Assembly: GCA_002709295.1 (NCBI GenBank)
Contig: PAQL01000029.1
Location: 122,232-186,231 of the forward strand
DNA from: Phycisphaerae bacterium
GTDB lineage: Bacteria > Planctomycetota > Phycisphaerae > Phycisphaerales > SM1A02
DNA length: 64,000 nt
Direction of reading: 5' to 3'
Part shown: positions 42,881 through 52,172 of the stretch, one piece after another
Numbering within the stretch: the first letter of the stretch is position 1
Layout of the letters: each line of letters opens with the position of its first letter
The notes under the pieces: model-generated
Seen by the model: only the letters and a program-made list of their open reading frames with translations
Databases searched by the model: none
What the model was told of the DNA's origin: nothing
Position numbers and translations under genes: made by a program

Positions 42881-43989
42881 ACGGCGGGATCGCCATCGGC
42901 TTCTTCGACCTCGATCCGGAATCCTTCGGGGCATGGGCGAAGGAACACGACCTGCCCCGGTACCTCGGTGACCAGGTGCTGCGCTGGGTCTACCAGCGCG
43001 GTGTGACCGATCCCGAACTGATGACCGATGTCTCCAGGCGGGCCAGATCGATTCTCGCCGAGGAGATCCGCTTCGGTGATGCGATCCCGATCACCGATCG
43101 CCTCGCGTCGGATGGAACCCGCAAGCTCCTGCTCGGCTGGCCGGAGTCCGAGCGGACCCGGCGGATCGAGCCGGAAGTCGGAACCGCGCTTCCCGTCATG
43201 CCGGAGGAACCGTCCAGGCAGACCGAATGCGTCATGATCCCCAGCGACCAGAGACGCACCGCATGCATCTCGAGCCAGGTCGGCTGCCCGGTCGGATGTC
43301 GGTTCTGCGCCAGCGGCCTCGAGGGGCTCGAGGGGAATCTCACCCGGGGACGAATCGTCGAGCAGGCGTGGAGGCTCGGCCGGCTCCCCGGCGTCGACCG
43401 CATCACCAACGTCGTGTTCATGGGCATGGGCGAACCGCTCGCCAACTACAAGGCGGTGACCAATGCGGTCCGGACCCTGAACGCCCCATGGGGCATGGGC
43501 ATCTCCGCCCGCCGGATCACCGTGTCCACGGTCGGGGTTCCCGCCGCGATCCGACGGTTCGCCGGCTTCGATGTCCCGGTCACCCTGGCCCTCAGCCTGC
43601 ACGCTCCCAACGACGAGCTTCGCCGCGAGATCATCCCCTGGGCGGAGTATTCCACGGTCGAGGAGCTTGTCGACGCCTGCCGCGCCTACTTCGACTCGTG
43701 CGGACGGGAGATCACCCTCGAATACATCCTGCTCGGCGGACTGAACGACCGGATCTCCCATGCACGGGAGCTCTCGCAGCACGCGAAGAGGCTTCGCTGC
43801 AACATCAACCTCATTCGTTACAACGAAGTGGCGGGGCTCCCCTTCAAGCGACCGGAATCCGACGACGTCCACCGCTTCCAGGCCGAACTCCGTCGCCGGG
43901 GTGTGAACGTCCACATCCGAGCGAGCCGGGGCCGTGACATCGCCGCGGCCTGCGGACAACTGCGACACGAACGACGCAACGCGAGCTGA
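42877..43989 (+). CDS. rlmN: Dual-specificity 23S rRNA/tRNA adenine C2-methyltransferase RlmN
   Basis: 370 residues from the GTG at 42877, which overlaps the ispH stop (GTGA). The radical-SAM cysteine motif is CPVGCRFCASG (CX3CX2C); the catalytic Cys near the C-terminus and the mechanism residue region VFMGMGEPLANY, ITVSTVGV and LALSLHAPNDELRREIIP are all typical. It methylates A2503 of 23S rRNA and A37 of some tRNAs. The track's start at 42691 lies inside ispH. The 3' end is 27 bp from the convergent giant gene; a small inverted repeat (CCGATC/GATCGG, 43992-44015) lies between. Confidence 0.95.
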   Translation: MNGGIAIGFFDLDPESFGAWAKEHDLPRYLGDQVLRWVYQRGVTDPELMTDVSRRARSILAEEIRFGDAIPITDRLASDGTRKLLLGWPESERTRRIEPEVGTALPVMPEEPSRQTECVMIPSDQRRTACISSQVGCPVGCRFCASGLEGLEGNLTRGRIVEQAWRLGRLPGVDRITNVVFMGMGEPLANYKAVTNAVRTLNAPWGMGISARRITVSTVGVPAAIRRFAGFDVPVTLALSLHAPNDELRREIIPWAEYSTVEELVDACRAYFDSCGREITLEYILLGGLNDRISHARELSQHAKRLRCNINLIRYNEVAGLPFKRPESDDVHRFQAELRRRGVNVHIRASRGRDIAAACGQLRHERRNAS

Positions 43990-44016
43990 AGCCGATCTCC
44001 GCCACGCGGGATCGGT

Positions 44017-47000
44017 TCACTCGAAGAGCGACACCGGAGCGTCCTGCAGTCGTCCGTCGATCGCCAGAGCCTCCCATTCCCGCAGACGCTCCGCCCAGAA
44101 CCGATAGCCCTCGGGATCGGAGGCGGAGGTGATCGCATCCTCCACCGCCTTCTGGATCGCCGCACGCCGACGTCGGGAGACCGCATCCCCGGATCGCAGA
44201 GCCGGCACCAGTCGGCCGATGCGGGCCACCAGCGCCAGCATCGAGACCGGCACCGGAATCTCCATCCGCAGGTGCCGCTCGAAGCCGATCAGATCGATCC
44301 GGGTGAGAAGGGCCCGATCGACCCGGTCTCCCCGGGCTCGACGAATCCCGAATCGACGATGCTTCCGGCGACGATGATCCAGCGAGGTCGCCGCGATGGC
44401 GTAGGCGACCATGTCTCGCGGGAGCATCGCCTCTCCGAGCACCAGGACCGCCCGACGGGTGAGCTCCCGACCGGTGTCCCCCCGGTCGGCGGCGTGAAGC
44501 TTCGCCAGCCGCTCGAGATAGTCGTCGACGAGACCGAGTCCCCCCCGGCGATGCAGTCTTCCGATCGCCATGAGCAGATCATCGAGGGCCTTCCGTCCCG
44601 AGTTGGTCTCCGCGAGACCGGGAAGGCGGGCGAGCGCCCTGCCGATCCGTTCATCGAGGGATCGAGCCGAAGCCCGACCGCGTCGCATCCTCCCGGCAAG
44701 AACGAGCTCGCGTCGCCGCCGGTCGATGGCGGTGAGACCGTCGGTCGCGGGCCGGGCCACGTGACTCCGGATCGAGATCATCCGGCCGAAGCGGAACGCC
44801 TGTCCGGTCCTTCCGAACCCGCCCTGCTCGGTCTCCACGATCGCCTGCTCGATCGCCTCGGTGGTGACCGGAACCAGCCCCAGCTGGAAGGCGACACCGA
44901 GCAGGACCACGTCGAGCAGACGGGTGTTCCCGAACTGGCCCTGAACCCGATCCACGAAGGAATCGACCCGATCGTCGCTGGTGCCACACGCCTCGGCCGC
45001 GAGCTGCGTCAGGCGTTCGACCAGATCGTCGTCGGCCGCTTCCGATTCCTCGGTGCTTCCCTTCTGATCGGCGATGATCGTGGTGCGGCCCGGAGTGGCC
45101 ACGCGCAGCTTCTCATCGGAGGCGAGGGCCCGGGCCGTCTCCCCGGGATCGACCCCGAGAACGAGATCGGCCTCGCCGTACGGCGTTCCGGGCACCAGGG
45201 TGTCGGTGCCTCCCGCCCGCGCGGGCCTCGTGAAGAGGATCTGGGCCCAGGCCCCCATGCCGGGCGACAGACGATCCGGCTGGTGGACCAGTCTCGCGTC
45301 GAAACCCATCACCCGTCCGGCCCGGATCAGCAGGGTCGCGGCCGCCCCGGGAGCCAGCCCGCGCATGCCCGCGATGTGGGCTCGCCATCTTCCATGCTCG
45401 CGATGACGTGGCGGAGGCGGTGGAGGAATCGGCTCGAGATACAGCGGGGTCGCGGGCAGCGGTTCACGCTGCCTCACGATCTCCGAGATCTCGAGCAGCC
45501 GGGCCACCCGCGCGACCCAGCGTCCTCGGAGACGTCCACGCGACGATTCCAGCGTGAACTCGCTGCGAACCGCGTCGGGACGCGGCAGACTGGAATCGAT
45601 CCGGAACTCGTTCCTCGCTCTGACGCCGCAGGCGTCATCGAGCCTCGAACGCACTCGGAGGATCGGTGCGTACCCGAGACGATCCAGCTCCTCGATGTTC
45701 GTCACCTCGCGTGATTCACGCCGGTGGACCACGAGCACCTCCGGGGCCGCCGACCTCGCTGCGAGCATGATGGCATCACGGACATCGGCCTCACCGACCG
45801 CCTCCACCCGGCGCACCCGGGCCACCTTGTCGCCCCCCACCGGAACCGCGCCTTCGAGTACCCGCACCGCATCAAGGCCGTCGGACCAGCCCTCCTCCGC
45901 GACCAGGATCACCCGGGCCGCGTGTGGGTCACGTCCGGCCAGCAGGGGCACCGCCTCCTCGAGGAGCCTGCGTCGCTCCACGATCTCGGTCGCGACGACC
46001 CGTCCGTTGAAGGAGGTGGGAGGACGTCCGTTGATGGCGAGGGCGATGGGCTCCGCGTCCTCCCCCTGTTCCCGACGAAGCGCCCGATCGGCGGCCACCG
46101 CGGCGCGACGCACCAGCTGAAGCAGACGATGATTCGTTCCACTGGGTCGATCCGGAACCGCGGCCACCGGCTCGGTGAATGGACGGGCCAGTCGATCCCC
46201 CATCGCCAGACCGGATCGGATCCGCTGCAGTCCGGGAAGGATCCTCCGGACCAGGGTGGAGGGCCGGGAGGCCTCCCCGACCTCGATCGGATCCGATTCG
46301 ACCCCCGGAACCGATCGCCAGCCGATGGTGGCCACCGTCTCCCCGGATGCCCGGAGTCGCTCGCCGATCTCGATCACCGCCGGAGCGAGGAGTCCGGGGC
46401 GGGTCTCGATGACCACCACGGTCCGGCACCGGGTCAGCAGCCGCTCCACCGGTGCGGGATCGAGGGGATGCACCAGTCGCAGCAGGACCGACGGAACACG
46501 TCCGGTCAGACGAAACTCCTCGAGGATGTGACGGACGGAGGTCGCCGCGAGCCCCGTCGCGATGATCCCCAGTTCCTCCGTCTCCCCCGGACTCGGCATC
46601 GCCAGCGAGGTGTCCAGTTCGAGACGACGGGCGAATCGATCGAACTGCTCGTCCTTGCCGGAGCGCGGGATCCTCGATCGCCGAAGCGCAGCGGCGGTGT
46701 CGCGGGTCGAGACCACCCGGTCGGGTCTTAGCTCGAGGGTCGCGGCGCTCCGAAGGATCGATTCATCGACCACGATCGCGGCCGGACCACCGGCGGCATC
46801 CGAGAGGGTCGCGGCCTGCTCGATCGCCATTCGAAGTCCGTCGAGATCACCGGGCTCGACCACCGGCATGCCGAGATCCGCGAAGTGCCGACGGGGCGCC
46901 ACTCCCGGTTGGCCTTCGGGATCGTCGATGGCCAGCGCCACGAGACCTCGCCGAGCGGAGTCGCCTCCCCGTGCGATCGCCGCCGCCGCCCGAGGCACCT

Positions 47001-47316
47001 CGCTTCCCATGACCATGGCGATCGCCGATCCCCGCGCCGCCAGTCGGCCGGCCTCGACGAGCCGCCGTTCCGCGGTGGTCCGACCGGCGAAGACGAAGCG
47101 GTGTCGCTGAAGGACCGGTCCCACATCGGGATCCTCGCGACAATCGAGCAGTCTCTGGAACAGTCCCTCATGATCGACGATCAGGCCCGCACAATCGATG
47201 TCGGACTCCAGCGCCCCCTTCAGGACCGCTGCGGGACCGTCGACGAGGGCGCGTCCTTCGGCCCGATCGAACAGGTCGGCGTCCACGATCGGACTTCGTC
47301 TTCGAGCATCCGTCAC
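44017..47316 (-). CDS. Fused indolepyruvate:ferredoxin oxidoreductase-like protein lacking visible cofactor motifs
   Basis: 1099 residues. The N-terminal part aligns by eye with IorA: ALVDGPAAVLKGALESDID, TTAERRLVEAGRLAARGSAI, GLVALAIDDPEGQP, and LGMPVVEPGDLDGLRMAIEQA (the PFOR domain I blocks), followed by a domain II-like segment GIIATGLAATSVRHILEEF. Residues of about 640-780 resemble the gamma/IorB domain (HIAGMRGLAPGAAATLLIRA, YGEADLVLGVDPGETARAL). A long helical C-terminus (MLPRDMVAYAIAATSLDHRR) resembles that of fused IOR. Missing: I find no GDG-type TPP motif, no YPGTPS-type loop and no CxxCxxC Fe-S cluster, so catalysis by the known route is doubtful. The start is a GTG with TACAAT 7 nt upstream. 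Family call: moderate confidence. Confidence 0.75.
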   Translation of the reverse strand: MTDARRRSPIVDADLFDRAEGRALVDGPAAVLKGALESDIDCAGLIVDHEGLFQRLLDCREDPDVGPVLQRHRFVFAGRTTAERRLVEAGRLAARGSAIAMVMGSEVPRAAAAIARGGDSARRGLVALAIDDPEGQPGVAPRRHFADLGMPVVEPGDLDGLRMAIEQAATLSDAAGGPAAIVVDESILRSAATLELRPDRVVSTRDTAAALRRSRIPRSGKDEQFDRFARRLELDTSLAMPSPGETEELGIIATGLAATSVRHILEEFRLTGRVPSVLLRLVHPLDPAPVERLLTRCRTVVVIETRPGLLAPAVIEIGERLRASGETVATIGWRSVPGVESDPIEVGEASRPSTLVRRILPGLQRIRSGLAMGDRLARPFTEPVAAVPDRPSGTNHRLLQLVRRAAVAADRALRREQGEDAEPIALAINGRPPTSFNGRVVATEIVERRRLLEEAVPLLAGRDPHAARVILVAEEGWSDGLDAVRVLEGAVPVGGDKVARVRRVEAVGEADVRDAIMLAARSAAPEVLVVHRRESREVTNIEELDRLGYAPILRVRSRLDDACGVRARNEFRIDSSLPRPDAVRSEFTLESSRGRLRGRWVARVARLLEISEIVRQREPLPATPLYLEPIPPPPPPRHREHGRWRAHIAGMRGLAPGAAATLLIRAGRVMGFDARLVHQPDRLSPGMGAWAQILFTRPARAGGTDTLVPGTPYGEADLVLGVDPGETARALASDEKLRVATPGRTTIIADQKGSTEESEAADDDLVERLTQLAAEACGTSDDRVDSFVDRVQGQFGNTRLLDVVLLGVAFQLGLVPVTTEAIEQAIVETEQGGFGRTGQAFRFGRMISIRSHVARPATDGLTAIDRRRRELVLAGRMRRGRASARSLDERIGRALARLPGLAETNSGRKALDDLLMAIGRLHRRGGLGLVDDYLERLAKLHAADRGDTGRELTRRAVLVLGEAMLPRDMVAYAIAATSLDHRRRKHRRFGIRRARGDRVDRALLTRIDLIGFERHLRMEIPVPVSMLALVARIGRLVPALRSGDAVSRRRRAAIQKAVEDAITSASDPEGYRFWAERLREWEALAIDGRLQDAPVSLFE

Positions 47317-47323
47317 GTGCGTG

Positions 47324-47329
47324 ATTGTA
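47324..47329 (-). promoter_or_regulatory. -10-like TACAAT before the oxidoreductase-like giant
   Basis: TACAAT (five of six to the consensus) on the minus strand ends 7 nt before the GTG start at 47316, with no ribosome site between. No -35 at 16-18 bp. It is consistent with a leaderless transcript. Confidence 0.45.
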
Positions 47330-47397
47330 CGAGGCCGGGGCCATGATGACGCGTGAGGACCGCATCCACCGCCGTAGGGAGCTCCGGAACGGGACGA

Positions 47398-48927
47398 CTA
47401 CTCGTCTTCTCGAGGCCAGGCTCGCTCTCCGAGGATCCAGGTCTCCTCGACGGTTCGATTGTCGGACATCGCCATGACCGCGAGAAGGCATTCGGCACAT
47501 TCCTCGATCGTGGTCGGAAAGGCGACCTCATCGGTCGACTCGGGGGTCGGTCCGGCGCCCTGCTTCGGCGGATCCCCTTCCGTGACCCGACTCACCACCC
47601 AGTCGATCTCGCCGGGACCGTCCTTGACATCCAGCACGATGAAGTCCGCTTCCTTGCCCGGCTCGAAATTCCCCAGCCAACCATCGAGACGAAGGGCCCG
47701 TGCTCCGCCAAGGGTCGCCAGATAGAAGGCCCGGTACGGGGACATCTTGTTCCGCTCCGCCCGGGCGGGTTCCTTCTCGCTGGGGACGAAGTCGCCGTTC
47801 CAGCGGGTGTTGTTGAGCATGCCGACCTTGTAGGCGTTGTTGAGCACGCGAAAGAGACTGAAGGTGTTGCCGGCTCCGATGTCGGTGCCCACCGCGACCA
47901 GCACCGGCCGCTCGGGGTTCATGGCGTTTCCGATCTCGAACAGTCCGCTTCCCAGCCAGAGGTTCGAACAGGGACAGAACACCGTGCAGGCCCCCGAGTC
48001 GTGCATTCGCTGGAACGCCGATTCGGACATCCAGATGGAATGGCCACCGGAGAATTTCGGCCCGACCAGGTCGTACTTCTCGTACACCCCGAGATAGTCC
48101 TCGGTGTCGGGGAAGTAGGCCGCCACCGCACGACACTCGTTGAGGGTCTCCGCAAGATGCGTGTTGACCCAGCAGTCCGGGTGCTCCATCTTCAACCTCC
48201 GGCACATCTCGAGCTGTTCGGGGGTGCTTCCGAAGGCGAAACGCGGAGTGATCGCGTAGAGCAGGCGATTCCTGCCGTGATACTTCTCGATCATCGCCTT
48301 GCTGTTGGCATAGAAGGATTCAGGGGTGTCCCTGTAGTAGTCGGGCGCATTCCTGTCGATGCCCGTGACCCCGGCGATGATCCGCATGTTCCTCCTGTCG
48401 GCCTCCTCGAAGATCGCGATCGTCGTGGCAGGACGGGTGGTGGTGAAGGTCTGGAACGTGGTGGTTCCGGACTGCAGGCAGTTGTCGATGAACTTCACCG
48501 CCCCGGCCGCGGCGTACTCCGGATCGAAATACCTGGCCTCCTCCGGGAAGATGTACTCCTGGAGCCATTGAAGAAGCTGTTTTCCGTAGGCCCCGATCAC
48601 CCGGACCTGGGGGAAGTGCGTGTGGCCATCGATCATGCCCGGCATGATCAGGCGATCCTTGAAAACGGTGACTTCAATTCCGGGATGATTCGCGGAGACC
48701 TTCTCGTACTCGCCGAACTCCACGATCCTGCCGTCCTCGATCACCATGAGGCCGTCCTTGATGAACCGGGCACTCTCCGATTCATCCATACCCTTCGCGG
48801 TCATTTCCCAGGGATCGCCCACGAAGTCGAGGAACGACCCTCGAACACCCTTCGACTGGGCCTGAGCCGCACTCGTGCAGATCGCCAGCAGGACGAGGGA
48901 CCTGATCATGGAAATGGGAGTCTTCAT
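47398..48927 (-). CDS. guaD: Guanine deaminase with Sec signal peptide
   Basis: 509 residues from the ATG at 48927 with a strong GAGGAGG site; the track start at 49035 is upstream. An N-terminal signal peptide (MIRSLVLLAICTSAAQAQ) predicts export. The rest is a full amidohydrolase: PGMIDGHTHFPQ (HxH metal ligands), IGAYGKQLLQWLQEYIFPEE (guanine deaminase block), VNTHLAETLNE (His), and AVGTDIGAGNTFSLFR (Asp). It converts guanine to xanthine and ammonia; known bacterial GuaD are cytosolic, so periplasmic location is unusual. It stands alone, downstream of nothing related. Confidence 0.93.
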   Translation of the reverse strand: MKTPISMIRSLVLLAICTSAAQAQSKGVRGSFLDFVGDPWEMTAKGMDESESARFIKDGLMVIEDGRIVEFGEYEKVSANHPGIEVTVFKDRLIMPGMIDGHTHFPQVRVIGAYGKQLLQWLQEYIFPEEARYFDPEYAAAGAVKFIDNCLQSGTTTFQTFTTTRPATTIAIFEEADRRNMRIIAGVTGIDRNAPDYYRDTPESFYANSKAMIEKYHGRNRLLYAITPRFAFGSTPEQLEMCRRLKMEHPDCWVNTHLAETLNECRAVAAYFPDTEDYLGVYEKYDLVGPKFSGGHSIWMSESAFQRMHDSGACTVFCPCSNLWLGSGLFEIGNAMNPERPVLVAVGTDIGAGNTFSLFRVLNNAYKVGMLNNTRWNGDFVPSEKEPARAERNKMSPYRAFYLATLGGARALRLDGWLGNFEPGKEADFIVLDVKDGPGEIDWVVSRVTEGDPPKQGAGPTPESTDEVAFPTTIEECAECLLAVMAMSDNRTVEETWILGERAWPREDE

Positions 48928-49238
48928 CACGCGTCCTCCTCGGGGCCGGGTCGGGTGAGCATGGATCGAGGCGTCATCATATCCACGACTCCAGTGGTGC
49001 CCGGACCGACCGGTGCGTGGCAGGGGCGAAGTCACGGTTCGATCTCATCAGGATCCGCGAGGATCTCTGGTGCTCGATCTCCGCAGACGAACCGGCATCA
49101 GGGAGGTCCCGCGTCCTCGTCGGTGGAATCGTGCGGATGCAGTCCGGTGCCTCCATCGTCCCGGCGGCGTTCGTCCTCGGGAGAGACCGACCGACCCGAC
49201 ACCATGGAGTCCGGCATCGACCGGCGAGCCCGTGCCGC
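48928..49238 (-). other. Intergenic region upstream of guaD
   Basis: 311 bases without a gene I can support. A TATGAT -10-like hexamer lies on the minus strand at 48976-48981, about 50 bp before the guaD ATG; no clear -35. The plus-strand ORF at 49017 overlaps the HAD gene and reads low-complexity residues, so it is rejected. Confidence 0.4.
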
Positions 49239-50087
49239 TCAGTCGATGATTCTCCGGATCGCGTCCCCGACTCCCCGTCCGGGGGCGGAGGTCTCCCGAT
49301 CGGCCACCCCCCTCACCCGATCATCGGCCCCACCCATCGCGATGCCCAGGCCGGCTCTCTCGACCATCCCGATGTCGTTGAGTCCGTCACCGATCGCCGC
49401 GATCTCCGACACCTCGATTCCACGGGCGCGGGCATGTCGCTCCAGCATGTTCCACTTGTCGACCTCGCGGTCGAAGGCCTCGAGCAGGTGGATCGTCCGG
49501 GCCGGCGAATCCGCCGCGACCACCGCGGGCCAGGCCTGCAGCACCACACGATCCCCGAGCTCCTCGCGCAATTCGGCGGCGAGTCCCGCGAGATGGTCGC
49601 CGTCCGCGGTCGTTCCGACCCGCACGGTGTGAGCGAGATCGCCGACCTGGTCCATGGTCGCCACCCAGCGGGCGGTGACTCCATGCCGTTGAAACCACCA
49701 CCGGCTCGCCTCGTGCAGGGGATCCCACCCGATCATCCAGTAGTCGAAGCCGGCTCCGTCGGGATCCTGAAGCAGGTGGACCACGTGTCCGTCACGCAGC
49801 AGCCCCTCGGACACCCGGCGAACGACGTCCTCGTCGACGATGAAGCGATCGAGCGTCCGGCCCGTGGCGGCATCGTGGAGCAACGCCCCTCCCGCCCCGA
49901 TCATCACCCCTTGCCGACCGATCCGATCCAGAGCCTCCCCGCTCTCCAGCCACGATCGTCCGGTGGCCACCACGATCTCGATCCCCGCCCCTCGAGCATC
50001 CTCGATCGCCGCGAGATCGTGCTCACTGACCCCGTCGGGCCCCAGCAGCGTGCCGTCGAGATCGATCGCCAGGAGACGGATGGACAT
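49239..50087 (-). CDS. HAD-superfamily (Cof-type) phosphatase
   Basis: 282 residues from the ATG at 50087 (the track start at 50180 adds 31 residues). HAD motif I LLAIDLDGTLLG, motif II VVATGRS, the C2-cap insert of about 110 residues, and motif IV AAIGDGLNDIGMVERAG with the second Asp pair. Cof-like enzymes dephosphorylate small sugar phosphates or cofactors in the cytoplasm; the substrate is unknown. It is divergent from the YfgM-like gene at 50227. Confidence 0.9.
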   Translation of the reverse strand: MSIRLLAIDLDGTLLGPDGVSEHDLAAIEDARGAGIEIVVATGRSWLESGEALDRIGRQGVMIGAGGALLHDAATGRTLDRFIVDEDVVRRVSEGLLRDGHVVHLLQDPDGAGFDYWMIGWDPLHEASRWWFQRHGVTARWVATMDQVGDLAHTVRVGTTADGDHLAGLAAELREELGDRVVLQAWPAVVAADSPARTIHLLEAFDREVDKWNMLERHARARGIEVSEIAAIGDGLNDIGMVERAGLGIAMGGADDRVRGVADRETSAPGRGVGDAIRRIID

Positions 50088-50175
50088 GATCGAGGCCTGC
50101 CGGGAGAGGTGCATCGGGGCCGAATCCGCGATTCGGCCCCGGGAGCGTAGTGGCTGGGCCCGGATCGGGTCTTGG

Positions 50176-50181
50176 TACACT
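50176..50181 (+). promoter_or_regulatory. -10-like TACACT for the YfgM-like/RluD-family pair
   Basis: TACACT lies 45 bp before the ATG at 50227 in the gap between divergent genes. A matching -35 is not evident. Confidence 0.3.
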
Positions 50182-50226
50182 CCCGGACTCGATCCACCGA
50201 CCCCTCGGGGTCAACCGGAGCCAGTG

Positions 50227-50994
50227 ATGGACGATCGCCTCAAGGAGGTCCAGACCACGGACCTCACCGACAGCCGCGTCAACCACGATTTCGTCGACTG
50301 GTTGAAGACCAAGGGCATGAACTGGCTCCTTGCGATCCTCCTGATCGCCTGCGCCTTCCTTGGATGGGACTGGTACAAGCGGAAGCAGATCGCCGAGAAG
50401 GACCAGGCATGGGCCGAACTCGAGGCTGCGACCAGCCCCGCCGCCTATCAGGGCGTCGCCACCACCCACAAGGACACCGGCGCGATCGCGGAGATCGCCA
50501 TGCTCCAGGCCGGAGACTCGCTTCTGCGATCCGTGCTCACCGGTCTCAAGCCCGGCATGACCGCCGACGCGGAAGGCTCCGCCCTGACCCCGGAGGAACG
50601 AACCACCTACCTCGAGGACGCAGACGGCTTCTACGAGCAGGCCGGAACGATGGCCGCCCGTCGCGGTGGACTGCCCGCCAAGCCGATCGGGATGGCCTCC
50701 CTCTTCGGACGAGCCGCGATCGCCGAGGCTTCGGGAAGGATCGGTGACGCCCGGACCCACCTCGAGGCCGTGATCACGATGTCGGAACCCGAGTTCCCCG
50801 TCTTCGCCGATCAGGCCCGGGCCAGACTCGCCAACATCGACGCGGTCGTGGCCTCCAGCGAGCTCCCGTCCACCACCATGATCCATCGACCGAGCGAGGA
50901 GGGCGAGGCCTACACCGCGCCGACCGCCGAAGGTCTCCTCGAACTGTTCGACGATCCCGCGAACGACGCCGGCGAAGAACCCGCCGCCCCGTGA
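50227..50994 (+). CDS. YfgM/TPR-like single-pass membrane protein
   Basis: 255 residues from the ATG at 50227. A short cytosolic N-terminus (KEVQTTDLTDSRVNHDFVDW) precedes one membrane helix (MNWLLAILLIACAFLGWDWY) and a helical extracytoplasmic domain of TPR_21/YfgM type with Ala-rich helices (IAEIAMLQAGDSLLRSVLTG; FGRAAIAEASGRIGDARTHL). In E. coli YfgM accompanies the Sec translocon and the periplasmic chaperone network. The similarity is moderate. It is followed by the RluD-type gene with a GTGA overlap. Confidence 0.75.
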   Translation: MDDRLKEVQTTDLTDSRVNHDFVDWLKTKGMNWLLAILLIACAFLGWDWYKRKQIAEKDQAWAELEAATSPAAYQGVATTHKDTGAIAEIAMLQAGDSLLRSVLTGLKPGMTADAEGSALTPEERTTYLEDADGFYEQAGTMAARRGGLPAKPIGMASLFGRAAIAEASGRIGDARTHLEAVITMSEPEFPVFADQARARLANIDAVVASSELPSTTMIHRPSEEGEAYTAPTAEGLLELFDDPANDAGEEPAAP

Positions 50995-52169
50995 CCGACG
51001 AGTCGGCCAGCGAGAACGAGGCCGGTGCCGCCGGCGGGTTCGAGGAACTCCTCGGCTCCGGCGGCAAGGTGGATCGAGACGCCCTCTACCGTCTGCACGA
51101 GGCCCGCGAGGAAGACGATGCGCCGGTGACCGTGTGGTTCGAGCTGAACCGGGATCTTCAGAAGAGACTCGATCGATATCTCGTCGATCGCATCCCCTTC
51201 ATGAGTCGGACCGCCCTCCAGCGACTCATCGACGAGGACGCGGTCCGGGTCAACGATCGACTCCCCAAGGCGAGCACCCGACTTCGACAGGGTGACGTGG
51301 TCCGGGTCGTCCTCCCACCCCCGCCGTCCAACGAGATCCCCCCCGAGGACATCCCCCTCGACGTGATCTTCGAGGACGACGATCTGATCGTGCTCAACAA
51401 GCAGCCGGACATCATCGTCCATCCCGCGAGGGCCATGAAGTCGGGCACGATCGTGAACGCCCTGAGCTGGCGCTTCCGACACCAGACCTCGGGTTCGCTG
51501 TCCACCGTCGGGGAGGAGTTCGCGCGTCCCGGCATCGTGCATCGACTCGATCGGTTCACCACCGGCGTGATGGTCGCGGCCAAGAGCGACACCGCCCACT
51601 GGCGTCTGGGACATCAGTTCCAGAATCGAACCGTCGACAAGCGCTACCTGGCGGTCGTTCACGGCGAGGTCCGGCTCGACGAGGACCTCGTCGATCTCCC
51701 CCTCGGCAGGCATCCGAGGATCTTCGATCGGTACGCGGTCCGTCACGACGAATCGGGAAAGCAGGCGAGGACGATCTACCGGGTCCGGGAGCGCTACGAG
51801 GGCTACACCCTCGTCGAACTCGAGCTGCTCACCGGCAGAACCCACCAGATCAGGATCCATCTGGCGGAGACCGGGCATCCGATCGTGGGCGACGACTACT
51901 ACGGAGGCCGTCGGATCAGCCGCGGCAACGTGATCCCAAGGGGTGGGGATCGCCCGGATCGGACCCGCGACGAGCCACTCATGGCCCGTCAGGCGCTGCA
52001 TGCGGCGAGACTGGAGTTCGACCACCCCATCTCCGGCGAACGGGTGGTCTTCGACGCGCCCCCGTGGAGCGACATGGGCGAACTGATCCGGGTGCTCCGC
52101 GATCACCGTTCACCGGTGAGCGTCGATGTCCCGAACACCCTGGTTCCGATCGATCCCCCCCCGGCCTGA
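50991..52169 (+). CDS. RluD-family 23S rRNA pseudouridine synthase
   Basis: 392 residues from the GTG at 50991, overlapping the YfgM-like stop (GTGA). An acidic N-terminal extension of about 40 residues is followed by an S4-like domain (LDRYLVDRIPFMSRTALQRL) and the catalytic domain with PGIVHRLDRFTTGVMV, the catalytic Asp being in HRLD, and LTGRTHQIRIHLAETGHPIVGD. It isomerises uridines, in RluD at helix 69 of 23S rRNA; which residues this one modifies is not certain. It ends 3 bp from the convergent mraY. Confidence 0.93.
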   Translation: MTDESASENEAGAAGGFEELLGSGGKVDRDALYRLHEAREEDDAPVTVWFELNRDLQKRLDRYLVDRIPFMSRTALQRLIDEDAVRVNDRLPKASTRLRQGDVVRVVLPPPPSNEIPPEDIPLDVIFEDDDLIVLNKQPDIIVHPARAMKSGTIVNALSWRFRHQTSGSLSTVGEEFARPGIVHRLDRFTTGVMVAAKSDTAHWRLGHQFQNRTVDKRYLAVVHGEVRLDEDLVDLPLGRHPRIFDRYAVRHDESGKQARTIYRVRERYEGYTLVELELLTGRTHQIRIHLAETGHPIVGDDYYGGRRISRGNVIPRGGDRPDRTRDEPLMARQALHAARLEFDHPISGERVVFDAPPWSDMGELIRVLRDHRSPVSVDVPNTLVPIDPPPA

Positions 52170-52172
52170 CGC

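Noticed and set aside
49017-50150. 377-aa plus ORF opposite the HAD phosphatase
   Set aside because: Antisense to a clear HAD gene, with shadow-type composition.
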